Source: Tessaracoccus flavus (GTDB lineage Bacteria; Actinomycetota; Actinomycetes; Propionibacteriales; Propionibacteriaceae). From it: a stretch of 64,000 nt of DNA. Positions 37,327 to 45,518 of this stretch are shown here, one piece after another. The notes below the pieces were generated by a model. The model was given only the letters and a program-made list of their open reading frames with translations, ran no database searches and was not told the origin of the DNA. How positions within the stretch are numbered: the stretch's first letter is position 1; every line of letters begins with the position of its first letter. The stretch covers positions 2,728,001-2,792,000 of the forward strand of contig NZ_CP019605.1 of NCBI RefSeq assembly GCF_001997295.1, written 5' to 3'. The translations under genes were made by a program, and so were the position numbers.

Positions 37327-38229
37327 TCAACTTGCAGTGACGCTCACCCGATGGTGCACCACGTGGGTCTCGCCCGGCTCCAGGCTGACGGCCGTCTGGA
37401 CGCCCTCGTCAGCGACGGGATTACGCCCAGCGCTGGCCTCAGCGCCGAGATCGAAGGCGGACGTCACCGGCTCCACACCGAGGCACAGGTTCCGGCCGTT
37501 CCACGGCGGGTAGTCGCGACCACGGTTGCTGACCCACAAGAGACAGTGTTTGAGGACGGTCTGGTCCCATTCCAGCACCGTGGTGACGCCGTCGACGACC
37601 AGCCCAACCCTGCCCTCGACGACGTCGACCAGCTGAGCGAGGTCCTCCGAGCGACCCTCCCACGGCAGGCGCGTGAGGTCGGCGGTGCCGTCGACGCTGG
37701 GCGCCCGGGTCGGGTCGATGAACCGCTGGCCTGGGAGCAGCCGCGCCGTCGGCTCGGGGGGCTGGGGTGGGGTCAGGATGGCCGCGGCGTCGGGCAGCAC
37801 CAGACGCGCCTCACCCACGCCGTCGGGTAGTCGAAACATCGGATGCAGACCGAGCGGCAGAGACGCGGGCTCCCGCATCTCGATGCTGTCGGCGAACTCG
37901 AGCGCGCCGTCGGCGCAGACCACCTCACGGGTCACCCGCTCCACGGGGTGGTCCTCGGGATAGGCGATCGACAGCACCGCCCGCTCGTCCGAGACGTCGA
38001 GCAGCTCCCACGCATGGTTGGCCGCGTAGCCGTGCCCGGGCATGCCGAACGGCACGCAGACGAAGTCTCCCCGGAGGTGGGCCAGCAGCGGGTCGCCCTG
38101 CCACTGACCCAGCCAGGGGGCTTCGTAAAGGGGGGATACGAAGCCCCCGCCCGCCTCGAAAGCTGCCGTCACCATTGCACCCTGCGGCGCGACCTCAGCG
38201 GTGACGCCCCGCCCCGAGAGCTTGATCAA
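37327..38229 (-). CDS. Aldose 1-epimerase family protein
   Basis: 300 residues with the galactose-mutarotase fold: an N-terminal LSGRGVTAEVAPQGAMV segment, the catalytic-type histidine in LGLHPMFRLP, and a C-terminal LCLGVEPVTSAFD containing the likely catalytic Glu. It would interconvert sugar anomers or bind a carbohydrate. I place the start at TTG 38229: it is 6 bp after a strong AAGGAGG that lies inside the last codons of the upstream gene, whose stop is 1 bp away. The longer frame upstream is a shadow. It is the last gene of the importer operon. Confidence 0.8.
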   Translation of the reverse strand: MIKLSGRGVTAEVAPQGAMVTAAFEAGGGFVSPLYEAPWLGQWQGDPLLAHLRGDFVCVPFGMPGHGYAANHAWELLDVSDERAVLSIAYPEDHPVERVTREVVCADGALEFADSIEMREPASLPLGLHPMFRLPDGVGEARLVLPDAAAILTPPQPPEPTARLLPGQRFIDPTRAPSVDGTADLTRLPWEGRSEDLAQLVDVVEGRVGLVVDGVTTVLEWDQTVLKHCLLWVSNRGRDYPPWNGRNLCLGVEPVTSAFDLGAEASAGRNPVADEGVQTAVSLEPGETHVVHHRVSVTAS

Positions 38230-38230
38230 T

Positions 38231-40039
38231 TCAGCCCTCCTTGAGCCGGATGATGACGACCAGCGCGTGTGAGCCGTCCTCGTTGAGGTATTCGTGCTCC
38301 CCCATCCCCGCGGGGATGATGCAGGACTGGAATCGGTCAATACTGGTGGACCACTCCGGGTTCGACTTCGAGCGCACGGTGACACGCTTGCCCTCAGCCA
38401 ACGTGGCGATGTGGACGAACTTGCCCTCGGTGTCGTTGACGGCCTCGTGCTCGAGGAAGATCCGCTCGATGTGGAACGGCATCTCCGGGAGGCTCGTGTA
38501 CTGATCCTTGCGGAACTTACCGTCGCCGTCGACGGTGATCGGGCGCGCACGGTGGTGCGACCGCACCCGGTTTTCCCGGATCCACCTGTGGTTGTCGAAC
38601 GAGTGGGCGGTGTGCATCTTCATGGGTTTGCCGGTCATCGTCTTCGTCTCGTCGTCCCACGTGGGTCGGGCGAAGTCGTAGGTGAAGAACGAGTACTCGG
38701 TGCCGGCGACCGACGGGCCGGTGTCGAGCTCCAGGATCATCTGGTTGCCGCCGTGTCCGTGGGTGGTGCCGGGCGGAATCAGGAAGAGGTCCCCGACGTT
38801 GGTGTCCCAGCGGCAGACGAAGTCCTGCCAGTTCGGGATCTCCTTGCGGTTCTCCGACTCGCGGCAAAGTCGCTCCCACTCCTCAAGGTCCGCGTCCTCC
38901 TTGTACCCCATCCAGGTGCTGGAACCCTTGTACGACTCGATGATGTAGTAGGTCTCGTAGCGACCCATGGGCTCGTTGAAATGCTCGCGAACGTAGTCAG
39001 TGCTCGGATGGTCGTGGATCGGCATGCTGGAGCGCTCGAACGGGACCGGCTTCGGGAAGTAGCCGTCGTCGAGCCACACCTGCAGCGGGAAAAGGTCGGG
39101 GTAGTTCTCGTGGACGTGCTTGCCGACGAGCTGCTCGGGCCTCTGCATGATGTTCTGGGTCGGCATGTTTAGCGGCACGTCGGGACCCAGGTTGACCAGG
39201 ATGCTCAGCTCGATGCCCGCCAGCTCGTTCCACGCGTTGGCCTCGAGGCCGGGGACCTCCCAGAGGTCCTTGTAGCGGTAGGCGCCCCACGGCCCGGGCT
39301 GCAGAATCTTGACCTGCTTGATGGGGCGCTTGACGAGCTCGTCGATGACGAGGTTGTAGCCGTCGCGCTCCAGAGCGACCAGCGCGTCGGAGTGGACCGC
39401 GCTGACGTAGATGTCCATCGCCTCGAACGCGACCTTCTTCTGGCGGTACAGCAGGTAGAAGTCGTTGTAGTAGTACTTCTTCCAGAAGTAGTCCGTGGAG
39501 GCCTCCTCCGTGCCGAACGGGACGAGTTCGCCGCCCCACATCTGCCACAGCATCGGCTGCATCGTGAAGTCGGCGTACACGCGGGTGTCGTAGCTGCCCT
39601 CCAGATCCTTGACGCAGGCGCCGGGGCCGTAGACGACGATCGTCCCCGCGCCGTCGCCCAATTGCTTCTTCAGCTCCTCCACGGCCGAAGGGTCGAGGAG
39701 GTCTTCGAGCACGCCGTCGGAGTTGACCCAGCCGAACGACGGGTCGTCGGTCTCGTACGTCTTCTGGTAATCGGCGATCTCGTCCTGCGAGATGTAGAGC
39801 TGCGCCGAGGGCACCAGCGTGAGGCTGATTCCCTTTGCCTCGGCCGCGGCGGAGAGTGCTGCGGTGAGCGCCTTCCAGTCGACGCCGTACCATCCGTCGA
39901 TGCCCATCCGAGAGCCCTCGCTCAGGGCCCCGGCAAGCTTGTCGATCACCGCCTCGGTGCCGAAGGCGGCGCGATCGAGGTGCTCGCTCGCCAGAGGGAT
40001 GTCGTTGACCGCGTTGTCATAGAACTCGTACAGGGGCAT
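38231..40039 (-). CDS. Class I mannose-6-phosphate isomerase-like protein, long form with extra N-terminal domain
   Basis: 602 residues, about 200 more than a typical class I ManA. The C-terminal part (about 330-600) is a double cupin: HDHPSTDY and YETYYII, then VGDLFLIPPGTTHGHGGNQMILEL around residues 413-437, which carries the conserved PPGTxH motif, and a terminal strand region ending VVIIRLKEG. The N-terminal half (1-320) is alpha/beta with GTIVVYGPGACVKDLEG near 130-146, a glycine-rich turn that could bind phosphate. I know this long type from annotated genomes as a putative phosphomannose isomerase, without an assigned substrate. It lies 38 bp after the permease in the same operon. Confidence 0.75.
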   Translation of the reverse strand: MPLYEFYDNAVNDIPLASEHLDRAAFGTEAVIDKLAGALSEGSRMGIDGWYGVDWKALTAALSAAAEAKGISLTLVPSAQLYISQDEIADYQKTYETDDPSFGWVNSDGVLEDLLDPSAVEELKKQLGDGAGTIVVYGPGACVKDLEGSYDTRVYADFTMQPMLWQMWGGELVPFGTEEASTDYFWKKYYYNDFYLLYRQKKVAFEAMDIYVSAVHSDALVALERDGYNLVIDELVKRPIKQVKILQPGPWGAYRYKDLWEVPGLEANAWNELAGIELSILVNLGPDVPLNMPTQNIMQRPEQLVGKHVHENYPDLFPLQVWLDDGYFPKPVPFERSSMPIHDHPSTDYVREHFNEPMGRYETYYIIESYKGSSTWMGYKEDADLEEWERLCRESENRKEIPNWQDFVCRWDTNVGDLFLIPPGTTHGHGGNQMILELDTGPSVAGTEYSFFTYDFARPTWDDETKTMTGKPMKMHTAHSFDNHRWIRENRVRSHHRARPITVDGDGKFRKDQYTSLPEMPFHIERIFLEHEAVNDTEGKFVHIATLAEGKRVTVRSKSNPEWSTSIDRFQSCIIPAGMGEHEYLNEDGSHALVVIIRLKEG

Positions 40040-40077
40040 GTCTGGGTCCTTTCGGGACGTGGGTGGATCTGGAGTTG

Positions 40078-41061
40078 TCAGGCCGTGCTGCGACGGGTGC
40101 GCACGACGTTGATGAGGACGGCGAAGAGCACCAGCGCCCCGCGCACGACCTGCTGGAAGTAGGGGTTGAGGCCGAGCAGCACCATGCCGTTGAGGAGGAT
40201 GGCGACGAACAGCACACCGATGAGCGTGCCGACGACCGAGCCTTTACCGCCCGACATGGCAGTGCCGCCGATCACGGCCGCCGCAATGGCGTCGAACTCG
40301 AGCCCCTGGGCGATGTTGCTGTTGCCGGACGAGAGCTGGGCGGTCTGCAGCAGGCCGGTGATGCCAGCGGTGAAGCCGCTGATCGCCATGACGATGACCC
40401 GGATCTTCAGCACGTTGATGCCCGAGATCTGGGCCGTCCTCGCGTTGCCACCGACGGCGTAGACCGACCGGCCGAAGACGGTGAAGTTCGCGATGAACGC
40501 CACGACGACGAAGGCGATCACCAGGTAGAGCGCCGCCACCGGGACCCCGAGAATCCGGCCGGTCCCCCAGTAGAAGAACTCACTAGAGTCGATCGGGATC
40601 GGGAAGGTGTTCGTCACCAGGTGTGCGGCGCCGCGTAGCGCCAGGAAGAGCGCCAGCGTGCCGATGAAGGTGGGCACGTTGAACACGTGCCGGATCCACC
40701 CGACGAAGGCACCCAGGGCGATCGCCACCACGAGCGCGATGAGCGCAGCGAGCGGCATCGGCACTCCCATGGAGACCACCATGTAGCCCACCAGCGACGA
40801 CGTCAGGGCCGCAGACGAGCCAACCGACACGTCGATCTCTCCCGAGACGATGACCAGGGTCATCGCGAAGGCGACGATGCCGAAGAATGCGGCCTGCTGC
40901 AGCACGTTGAGCAGGTTCGCCATCGTCAGGAAGTTCGGGGCCCAGATCGAGAGCAGGACGAACACGATGATGAGGACCGCCAGCAGCCCCGTCCCCTCCC
41001 AGGACAACGCGCTCCGCACACCGCTCACGGGCTTGTCGACGGCGTTCGCTCCGACGTTCAT
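40078..41061 (-). CDS. Sugar ABC transporter permease (RbsC/XylH class)
   Basis: 327-residue inner-membrane permease with about nine or ten hydrophobic segments and the family segment GEIDVSVGSSAALTSSLVG, followed by the conserved GGTAMSGGKGSVVGTLIGVL region. It forms the channel with the double ATPase upstream, which overlaps its start by 4 bp. Confidence 0.93.
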   Translation of the reverse strand: MNVGANAVDKPVSGVRSALSWEGTGLLAVLIIVFVLLSIWAPNFLTMANLLNVLQQAAFFGIVAFAMTLVIVSGEIDVSVGSSAALTSSLVGYMVVSMGVPMPLAALIALVVAIALGAFVGWIRHVFNVPTFIGTLALFLALRGAAHLVTNTFPIPIDSSEFFYWGTGRILGVPVAALYLVIAFVVVAFIANFTVFGRSVYAVGGNARTAQISGINVLKIRVIVMAISGFTAGITGLLQTAQLSSGNSNIAQGLEFDAIAAAVIGGTAMSGGKGSVVGTLIGVLFVAILLNGMVLLGLNPYFQQVVRGALVLFAVLINVVRTRRSTA

Positions 41062-42593
41062 GCGAGATGCCCTTCCTTACCAATCATCGCCAGGGCGAGT
41101 AGTCGTTCACTGGTCGCCTCTGCGCCGGGGAGTTCCTCCCGGACCCCGCCGTCGCGCAGCACGAGAACCCGGTCGCACACCTGGCTGAGCTCTTCCAGCT
41201 CAGACGAGACGAAGACCGAGGAGACGCCTGCATCCGCCAGTTCGCGGATGAGGTCGTAGATCTGGCGCTTGGCGTCGACGTCCACACCGCGTGTGGGCTC
41301 GTCGAGGAGCAGCACCTTCATGTTTCCGGCCAGGCAGCGGCCGATGACGGCCTTCTGCTGGTTGCCGCCCGACAGTGTGCCGATCGGCTGCTTCAGGCCA
41401 GAGGTCTGGATGCGGAGCTTCTGGACCAGGCTGCGCGAGGCGGCGCGCTCCCCTGCGATGTCCAACAGCGGTCCGCCGACGACTCGGGATCTCGCCGACA
41501 GCATCATGTTTTCCGAGACGCTGAGGATCGGCACGATGCCCGTCTTCTTGCGGTCCTCGGTGGTCATGCCGACGCCGGCGTCGAGCATCTTCCCGGGGCG
41601 TCTCGACGTCATCTGGCGGCCCAGGACTGCGACGGTTCCCGTAGCGTCGGACCGCTGACCGAAGATCGCCTCGAGCAGTTCGGTGCGGCCGGAGCCCAAC
41701 AGTCCAGCGAAGCCGAGCACCTCACCTCGGCGCAGTTCGAAGTTCACATTCTCGAGGATGCCGGGGATACTCAGGCCTTCGACCGCGAGGACTACCTCGT
41801 CGGACACTGTCTGCTCATCCAGCCGCTCCTTGGCCACGGTCTCCCGTGCCCGCTCGTCGGTGCCGGCGATCATCCTGGCCACCTCGGCTGCGCTGATGTC
41901 GGACACCTTTCGCGTCGCCACTTCGCGGCCGTCGCGGAGCACGGTGAGGGTGTCCGCGACCTGTGGGATCTCGCGCATCCGGTGCGACACGTAGATGATG
42001 GAGACGCCCTGGCTGGCCAGGCGCCGCAGGAGTGCCAGGAGAACCTCGACCTCGTTGGAGTTCAGAGCGCTCGTCGGCTCGTCCAGGATCAGCACCTTGG
42101 GCTGCACACTGAGCGCCTTGCTGATCTCGACGAGCTGCTGCTGGGCCGTCGACAGTCGGCTCACCGGGCGCGACAGCGGCAGGTCTACGCCCAGCATGGC
42201 CATGGCCTCGGACGCACGTCTGCGGATCTCCGCCTTGTCGATGAGGCCGCCGCGGCTGGGCCAATGACCCAGCGTGATGTTCTCGGCGATGCTGAGCTCG
42301 GGCACCAGGCTGAACTCCTGGTGGACGACCGTGATCCCCCCGTGCTGGGCCGCGAGCGCGCTGGACCAGGCGACGGGCTGGCCGGCGAGACGAATCTCGC
42401 CGGCCCCCTTGTCTGGCTGCTCCACTCCCGACAGGAGCTTGACGAGGGTCGACTTGCCCGCGCCGTTCTTGCCGAGCAGCGCGCGCACCTCCCCCTTGTG
42501 CAGGGTCAGCGACACTGCGTCGAGGGCGCGAACCCTGCCGTAGCTCTTACTGAGGCCCTCGCACTCGAGGACGACCTCGTCGGGATCGATCAC
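41058..42593 (-). CDS. Sugar ABC transporter ATPase with two ABC domains (RbsA/MglA class)
   Basis: 511 residues holding two fused nucleotide-binding domains. The first has Walker A GKNGAGKST, an LSTAQQQ signature and LILDEPTSAL. The second has a degenerate Walker A (GLLGSGRTE, lacking the lysine), LSGGNQQ and LLLDEPTRGVD. This asymmetry is normal for carbohydrate-uptake-2 ATPases. It overlaps the binding-protein gene and the permease by 4 bp each. Confidence 0.94.
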   Translation of the reverse strand: MIDPDEVVLECEGLSKSYGRVRALDAVSLTLHKGEVRALLGKNGAGKSTLVKLLSGVEQPDKGAGEIRLAGQPVAWSSALAAQHGGITVVHQEFSLVPELSIAENITLGHWPSRGGLIDKAEIRRRASEAMAMLGVDLPLSRPVSRLSTAQQQLVEISKALSVQPKVLILDEPTSALNSNEVEVLLALLRRLASQGVSIIYVSHRMREIPQVADTLTVLRDGREVATRKVSDISAAEVARMIAGTDERARETVAKERLDEQTVSDEVVLAVEGLSIPGILENVNFELRRGEVLGFAGLLGSGRTELLEAIFGQRSDATGTVAVLGRQMTSRRPGKMLDAGVGMTTEDRKKTGIVPILSVSENMMLSARSRVVGGPLLDIAGERAASRSLVQKLRIQTSGLKQPIGTLSGGNQQKAVIGRCLAGNMKVLLLDEPTRGVDVDAKRQIYDLIRELADAGVSSVFVSSELEELSQVCDRVLVLRDGGVREELPGAEATSERLLALAMIGKEGHLA

Positions 42594-43681
42594 CGATTGG
42601 CCAGGTACTCGTCAACGGTGGTCTGGTCATCCGTCCGGTAGGTGATGCCGGGGATGAGTGCCTCGAAGGGCTCGTTGGTCTCGCCGTTGATGGCCTTCTT
42701 GACCATTTCGTACGCCTTGGCGGAGGTGCCCGCCGGATCCTGGCCGGTGGTCGCCTCGAGGGAGCCCTCCTTGACGAAGCCCGCGATCTGCTCCGAGATG
42801 TCAGTGCCGAAGACTGCAACGTCGGCGCCCGCCTGCTTGACCGCGGTCACCAGCGCGACGGTGCCACCCTCATTGGAGCCCCAAACCACGTTGATGGCGG
42901 GATTGGAGGAGAGCATGTTGGTCGCCACGGGGGTGGCGCGGTCGGCGAGGTAGCCCTCCTGATCAGCGGCGATCGTGAAGTCGATGCCCGCATCTTCCAG
43001 GGCCTTGATGAAGCCCGCCTTGCGGAGCTTGCAGGTCTCGGCGGCGGAGTCGCAGTTGAGGATGCCAACCGTGGCGGTGCCTCCGAGGTTGGCCTCGATG
43101 TACTCCGCTGCGGCCTCACCGGTGGCGGTTCCCAGCCCCGTGTTGTCAGACTGAGCGGCGCCGTCGACCAGCTCGGGCGTGAGGAAAGCGCCGGTGCAGT
43201 TGCCGGTGCAGATGAGCGGGATACCTGCGTCCTTGACGAGGCGAGCGGTGGCGACAGACGCGTCCGCGGCGACCGGCTGCATCGTGATGCCGTCAACTGC
43301 ACGGGTGATGAGGTTCTGCACGCCCTGGGCCTCGTTGCCGGGGTCGTTGTTCGAGTTGAACGGAATGACGGTGCCACCGTCGGCACTGACGGCCTCCTCC
43401 ATGCCGAGCTGAACGTTACGGAAGTAGTCGTCGCCTTGGAGCATGACGAGGCCGATCGTCAGCGGCTCGCCTCCAGCTGCGGGAGTGCTCTCATCGTCGG
43501 CGGGGGTGGTGGTCGGGTCGGCTGGGTCTGCCGGTTCAGTGGTCTCGGTGGGTGCTTCGGCCATCGTGGTTTCGCTCGCGGGGGTGTCGCCGGGGGAGGC
43601 GGTGTCGCCCTCACCACAGGCGGTCAGCACGAGCATCGACGCAAGGGCCGCGATAAATAGTCGAAGGAATTTGGTCAACAT
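42590..43681 (-). CDS. Sugar ABC transporter substrate-binding lipoprotein (RbsB class)
   Basis: 363 residues: lipoprotein signal with LVLTAC (C22), a Thr/Pro/Glu-rich linker to about residue 70, then the two-lobed type I binding fold (PLTIGLVMLQGDDYFRNVQLGMEEA). The ligand is a free monosaccharide or polyol by class; it cannot be read more closely. First gene of a five-gene operon (importer, isomerase-like cupin, epimerase). Confidence 0.92.
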   Translation of the reverse strand: MLTKFLRLFIAALASMLVLTACGEGDTASPGDTPASETTMAEAPTETTEPADPADPTTTPADDESTPAAGGEPLTIGLVMLQGDDYFRNVQLGMEEAVSADGGTVIPFNSNNDPGNEAQGVQNLITRAVDGITMQPVAADASVATARLVKDAGIPLICTGNCTGAFLTPELVDGAAQSDNTGLGTATGEAAAEYIEANLGGTATVGILNCDSAAETCKLRKAGFIKALEDAGIDFTIAADQEGYLADRATPVATNMLSSNPAINVVWGSNEGGTVALVTAVKQAGADVAVFGTDISEQIAGFVKEGSLEATTGQDPAGTSAKAYEMVKKAINGETNEPFEALIPGITYRTDDQTTVDEYLANR

Positions 43682-43733
43682 ACGGATCTCCTATGACCTC
43701 GGGTGCCGCTCCTCTGCGGCAGCCATGAGCGGA

Positions 43734-43762
43734 ACACTACGCCGGTGAGACAACGATGTCTT
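43734..43762 (-). promoter_or_regulatory. Promoter of the sugar importer operon
   Basis: Reading the minus strand: AAGACA at 43762-43757, 17 bp spacer, TAGTGT at 43739-43734. The LacI-type operator (43749-43760) overlaps the -35 and spacer, where a repressor would exclude polymerase. Confidence 0.5.
43749..43760. promoter_or_regulatory. LacI-type operator upstream of importer operon
   Basis: GACAACGATGTC, a near-palindrome agreeing with the sites at 45019 and 46611 at ten or eleven of twelve positions (consensus GAYAACGWTRTY). Confidence 0.6.
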
Positions 43763-43790
43763 GGGAAGTCACCAAATTGTGACCGAACTG

Positions 43791-44996
43791 TCACCTGCGG
43801 CTTGCTTGGGTGGACGCCCACCTCGCCAACCCCTGGTGGGCGGGCACCTCTGCGTAGAGCGTGGCCTGGAAGGCGTGATACAGATCCGGCTTGCCCGCCC
43901 ACGTATGGGTCACGGGTTTCTGCTCGGCGTCGAGTTCCGGGAACCAGGACCCGCTTTCGTGATCGACGAAGTGGTCGACGACGTACCCCCAGAGCTTCCC
44001 ATAGGCCTCCGCGTAGCGGTCGTCGTCGGTGTGCAGTTCCAGGAGCCGGGCCGCACCCATCCCCTCTGCGGGCTCCCAGAAGAACCGCTCCTCCACCACC
44101 GGAGCACCGTCCCAATCGACGGTGTACACGAACCCGCCGGTTCCACGCCAGGCATCCTTGAACGCACCCGCGAAGAGGTGTTCGGCAGCCGGGAGCAGCC
44201 ACGGCTCATGCACGCCCAGTCCCCGCAGCTGGAGCAGCAGCTTGGCCCATTCCAGCCAGTGCCCCGGCTGGGAGCCGTAGGGCCGGAAGGGGTGCCGCGG
44301 CTCGTCCTTGTTGAACTCCCACACGACGTTCCAGTCCTCGTCGAAATGCTCGGGGAGCCGCCAGGCTCCCTCGTCGGGCGAGGCTGCGCGTCCGGCGATG
44401 TGGCCCGCGATCCGCACCGCTCGCTGCAGCAGGACGGCCTCCCCCGTCGCCTCATAGGCATTGATCAATGCCTCAGTCAGGTGCATGTTGGCGTTCTGCC
44501 CACGGTAGGGGTCGAGCCGGGAGAACGTCCGATCGTAGGCCTCTACGGCCCTTCCGTCGCCTTCCCGCCAGTACCGGCGGTCGATCAGGTCCAGTGCCTC
44601 GTCGAGGAGCGCCCGGCCCTCGGTGAACCCCGCCATCGCGGCCGACGACGCGGCCAGCACGACGTGCGCCTGGCCGTAGAGCTCCTTCGCGTCGGAGGGG
44701 TTACTGCCCCCCGCCGTGGCGTACCACCCGCCGTGGATGAGGTCCTGCCCCGCTCCCCCGTGCAGATGCGCGAGCCCGTGCTCGACGACGTCAGCGGCAC
44801 CCGGCCGCCCCAGCGCCGTCGCGATGGAGAAGCAGTGCAGCATCCGCGCGTTGAGCCACAGCTGGGCGCCTTGGTCGGGAAGCGGGCGGCCGACGTCGTC
44901 GAGATATGCGTAGCCACCCGATTCGAGGCACACGTGCGGTTGATAGAAATCGAGCAGCTCGTCGCGGTGGCGGCGCAGCTCGTCGAGGTGCGACAT
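43791..44996 (-). CDS. N-acylglucosamine 2-epimerase (AGE) family aldose-ketose isomerase
   Basis: 401 residues, an (alpha/alpha)6 barrel. The family segments HGGWYATAGG, GQNANMHLTEALINAYEATGE, WEFNKDE, GHWLEWAKLLL and a C-terminal WAGKPDLYHAFQATLYAE carry the conserved His, Glu and Arg residues. The NANMH pattern resembles mannose/lyxose isomerases and the sulfoquinovose isomerase YihS rather than true N-acylglucosamine epimerases. The ATG at 44996 gives the family's usual N-terminus; the longer frame has no ribosome site. A LacI-type operator lies 23 bp upstream. Confidence 0.88.
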   Translation of the reverse strand: MSHLDELRRHRDELLDFYQPHVCLESGGYAYLDDVGRPLPDQGAQLWLNARMLHCFSIATALGRPGAADVVEHGLAHLHGGAGQDLIHGGWYATAGGSNPSDAKELYGQAHVVLAASSAAMAGFTEGRALLDEALDLIDRRYWREGDGRAVEAYDRTFSRLDPYRGQNANMHLTEALINAYEATGEAVLLQRAVRIAGHIAGRAASPDEGAWRLPEHFDEDWNVVWEFNKDEPRHPFRPYGSQPGHWLEWAKLLLQLRGLGVHEPWLLPAAEHLFAGAFKDAWRGTGGFVYTVDWDGAPVVEERFFWEPAEGMGAARLLELHTDDDRYAEAYGKLWGYVVDHFVDHESGSWFPELDAEQKPVTHTWAGKPDLYHAFQATLYAEVPAHQGLARWASTQASRR

Positions 44997-45018
44997 GGAC
45001 GTCCTCGCTCTCCGATGA

Positions 45019-45030
45019 GATAACGTTGTC
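45019..45030. promoter_or_regulatory. LacI-type operator upstream of AGE isomerase
   Basis: GATAACGTTGTC, a near-perfect palindrome (one mismatched pair), 23 bp before the isomerase start. Confidence 0.7.
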
Positions 45031-45173
45031 CAGCAACGGTACGCCATGTGCTGCAACAGCGTCTGGAATTGGCTGAAGCCCCCCCCGATCGTCTCCCTCA
45101 CCTGGAAGTCGGCCCTGAGTCGGCGCGAGGGTAAGGGCTCGGAATCTGGTGGCAGTGCCCGACGACGTCCCTG

Positions 45174-45355
45174 ACGCCAACGGTTCCACGGGGACGCCAA
45201 CGGTTTCACCGCAACGCCAACGGTCACGCCCACTCGCCCCCGGAACCCATCGACGCCCCCGAGATATCAGGGGCGTCGATGGTTATCGTCGGCGAGTTCC
45301 GATCCACGTTGGCGTTGCGGTTTTCCGTTGGGGTTGCGGTCTCTGCGTTGGCGTT
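45174..45355. repeat. About 180-bp symmetrical palindrome with 20-bp periodic arms
   Basis: This lies in the 506-bp gene-free stretch 44997-45502. ACGCCAACGGT occurs at 45174, 45194 and 45214, exactly 20 bp apart. Inverted copies (GTTGGCGT, GTTGGGGT, GTTGGCGT) are at 45308, 45327 and 45347. Between them ACTCGCC (45232-45238) pairs with GGCGAGT (45291-45297), and a perfect 13-bp stem CCATCGACGCCCC (45247-45259) pairs with 45270-45282 around a 10-base loop. All pairs share a centre near 45264.5. No coding frame of note crosses it. Its nature is unknown: a mobile palindromic element, a structured RNA or a terminator are all possible. Confidence 0.8.
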
Positions 45356-45414
45356 CTGGCACCTCCCACGGCACACCGCTTCCCTCGGTCGGTGCCGGCA
45401 CGGCCAGAAAGCTG

Positions 45415-45518
45415 GGTAGCGGCCGCGAGGTCCGAGAGGCCGCGTATCGTTCCTCGCTCCCTACTCGGGGAGACGGCTAAGCACGACCTCGTTCCTCGCT
45501 CCCTACTCGGGCAGACGG
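45415..45518. repeat. Family B repeat (copy 4), containing the lacI stop
   Basis: GTAGCGGCCGCGAGG...CGCGTATCG, then two right halves (CTCGCTCCCTACTCGGGGAGACGG and CTCGCTCCCTACTCGGGCAGACGG). The second encodes the final residues and TAG stop (45503-45505) of the LacI gene on the minus strand. Confidence 0.8.

Noticed and set aside
45069..45165. Possible structured or coding sequence upstream of the AGE gene
   Set aside because: No frame with family resemblance and no clear pairing apart from the palindrome further on.
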